In this document: positions 41,723-43,052 of the stretch, piece by piece
How the letters are laid out: the number at the start of each line of letters is the position of its first letter
How positions within the stretch are numbered: the stretch's first letter is position 1
Assembly: GCA_027036675.1 (NCBI GenBank)
Contig: JALWDW010000017.1
Span: 1-43,052 of the forward strand
Reading direction: 5' to 3'
Origin: Candidatus Dojkabacteria bacterium
GTDB lineage: Bacteria; Patescibacteriota; Dojkabacteria; SC72; JAHDCA01
Length of the DNA stretch: 43,052 nucleotides
Translations under genes and position numbers: made by a program
Notes under the pieces: model-generated
Seen by the model: the letters and a program-made list of their open reading frames with translations, nothing else
Told to the model about the DNA's origin: nothing
Databases searched by the model: none

Positions 41723-42430
41723 TTATATGGAAACAAGTTTTGTGCGTTCGTCTCGATGTGTAAATTCGATCAATATGGAGTTTTCATCTTTGATCGCATT
41801 TAAAATATCAACGAGTCCAGACATTCTTTGCGGTGAGTTTTCTTCGTTGGCAATCGCACGGGTTATCGGGATCCACCGGTGAACACCGTGCTCAGTTTCG
41901 GTTTTCAATTGCCCAGTAAATGAATCTGATGCGCATATGTAAAATATGCTATCGCTGAAAAGTTCGTTTTTATAAATTTTTACGTTTCTGATAATCCCGA
42001 TTATACGGAATTTGGCAGACAAACCTGTCTCGTCAGAGAATACTCGAGATGCGGCCTTAACTATGCTTTCGCCGTGATGTACGACACCGCCGATAATCCC
42101 CCATGAGCCGTAATGCGGTTTACGCCCGCGTTTCTGAGCCAAGACTGCTGATTTGGCCGGGTCAAATAGGATCATGAGTACGGTCAGCTTGAAAACATCC
42201 GGTACTGGGTGGAAGATTCCCAACATTTGTTCCGAATGTACGTATTTGATACCTGTTTCCGATAGTGAATATCGTCCATTTTCTTTTTGCACCAGGCCGA
42301 TTCTGACCAAATGTTGCAGGTGGTAGTTGAATAGGTCGTTTTCGGTCTCCTTCGGCTTGATTTCTGAATAGCGAAGACTTTTGTGAAGGGAGAGCTTTGT
42401 AAGAATTTGTTGTTTGATGTTGCTGTACAT
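41723..42430 (-). CDS. Winged-helix/Nudix protein with an altered Nudix box
   Basis: A 235-residue two-domain protein. Residues ~1-65 form a winged-helix-like DNA-binding domain (ILTKLSLHKSLRYSEI, then HLQHLVRIGLVQKENGRYSLSETG). Residues ~78-220 form a Nudix fold. The Nudix box is G115-x5-E121-x7-R129-V130-F-S-D133-E134-T-G136-L137. The usual glutamate after the arginine is Val, and the next glutamate pair is Asp-Glu. Two metal ligands remain, but a catalytic glutamate is lost, so it may be weakly active or a ligand-sensing regulator. That fits the fusion to a winged helix, as in Nudix-related transcription regulators. A good promoter lies just upstream. Confidence 0.87.
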   Translation of the reverse strand: MYSNIKQQILTKLSLHKSLRYSEIKPKETENDLFNYHLQHLVRIGLVQKENGRYSLSETGIKYVHSEQMLGIFHPVPDVFKLTVLMILFDPAKSAVLAQKRGRKPHYGSWGIIGGVVHHGESIVKAASRVFSDETGLSAKFRIIGIIRNVKIYKNELFSDSIFYICASDSFTGQLKTETEHGVHRWIPITRAIANEENSPQRMSGLVDILNAIKDENSILIEFTHRDERTKLVSI

Positions 42431-42440
42431 GTATGTGTGT

Positions 42441-42470
42441 AGTATAAAACGTCGGCAAGGTCAGGTGCAA
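42441..42470 (-). promoter_or_regulatory. Promoter of the winged-helix/Nudix gene
   Basis: On the minus strand TTGCAC (42470-42465), an 18-base spacer and TATACT (42446-42441) form a standard promoter. The -10 box ends ten bases before the ATG at 42430, so the leader is only a few bases. Confidence 0.5.
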
Positions 42471-43052
42471 TACTCAGTATGCGAGATCTCGTTTTGTACG
42501 TATAGTATGGCGTGGACCACAGGATGGTGTCAACCATTATAGACTCGACCTTACAACGGTGTACACTAAACACCAACCGGGACCGGTGTGGATTGATGAG
42601 AAAACCCTGAGAGATTGGCAAATAAAGTTACCGTATCTCAAACTGAATGCACCAAATGTGGTTACATATTATCAGGGTTCTTTTCGAACTTCCTCAATTA
42701 GATCTAAATTATTAAGCAAATTGTATGTATTACAAAAGCGGCAAAGGAGCAAGGATTTATAGAAATAGTGGTTTTAAGAACTATGGATGCTTGATGGGAT
42801 TGTTTTTGTTTCCGTTGCAGGTGGGGTGGGTAGTGGTGAGGACTGTGGTAGAGAATGTAAAATAATTTAGAAAACTTTTCTTTTAAATACTTCATTTATG
42901 AAATCTGTACTCATTCCAGTCGCAGTCATAATGCAATATTGATTTATTGCTACCAGCTTTTGGAATAGATATTTGTTGCGAATATTCTTATAATCCGCTT
43001 CTGTTCATCGATCGTGTGCTATTCCACTTCTAACATTTTTAATCCCAACTAA
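42471..43052. other. Right edge without a supported gene
   Basis: A plus-strand frame of 67 codons from a GTG at 42559 (including WIDEKTLRDWQIKLPYL) is the only stretch that looks at all protein-like, but it is short, AT-rich and unassignable. The last ~200 bases are AT-rich with no open frame reaching the edge convincingly. ACACC/GGTGT arms around 42568-42587 form a small hairpin. Confidence 0.4.

Noticed and set aside
42559-42762. 67-codon frame at the right edge
   Set aside because: GTG start, no recognisable motif and no translation signal; too short to support alone.
1-43052. Alternative genetic code (TGA as glycine)
   Set aside because: Clear genes end at TGA (yebC, the DNRLRE gene), and conserved proteins need no TGA read-through.

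Overview
The window looks like a chromosome segment of a Patescibacteria/CPR-type bacterium. It uses the standard code: TGA ends yebC and the DNRLRE gene, so it is not the Gracilibacteria/Absconditabacteria code. Core genes (yebC-ruvC-ruvA-ruvB, dprA-comM-yraN, gyrA) sit among very large proteins with no family I recognise. Secreted proteins of the 'NYQGKL' fibre, cohesin and LytR_C types, common in CPR genomes, are also present. Several genes have extended -10 promoters very close to the start codon. The lineage is an inference from gene content. I saw no tRNA, rRNA, CRISPR array, transposase or reverse transcriptase.

Layout. 0.2-4.1 kb: yebC and the Holliday-junction genes ruvC, ruvA, ruvB, then a multi-spanning membrane protein. 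4.1-5.8 kb: a 1.7-kb gap full of repeats. It holds a REP-like hairpin, a 111-bp repeat present twice, and a ~390-bp element (A). A diverged, inverted copy of element A (B) lies at 11.8-12.2 kb. 5.8-7.25 kb: a tyrosine recombinase with two in-frame insertions, one carrying a nested palindrome. 7.3-18.7 kb: six unrecognised genes (147, 193, 945, 987, 228 and 836 aa), mostly helical, some with membrane segments. This is the most novel gene block.

18.8-24.1 kb: lower-GC DNA with a DUF4215 cysteine-rich surface protein, two further REP-like hairpins, an orphan gene, and the start of a competence operon (dprA-comM-yraN). comM contains a perfect 19-bp-arm palindrome exactly where base composition jumps. 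25.6-29.5 kb, minus strand: gyrA with an unusual quinolone-determining region, and a DUF4013-like membrane protein.

30-41.2 kb, plus strand: a cell-surface locus. In order it encodes a DNRLRE protein with a C-terminal membrane anchor, an HD phosphohydrolase, a LytR_C membrane protein, a secreted dockerin protein, a membrane-anchored cohesin/Ig-like protein, a membrane-anchored carboxypeptidase-regulatory-like protein, and a 1505-aa fibre with YadA-head-like repeats. The adjacent dockerin and cohesin suggest non-covalent docking of secreted parts on the envelope. 41.2-42.4 kb, minus strand: a cupin protein and a winged-helix/Nudix protein with a damaged Nudix box. The last ~620 bases hold no gene I can support.
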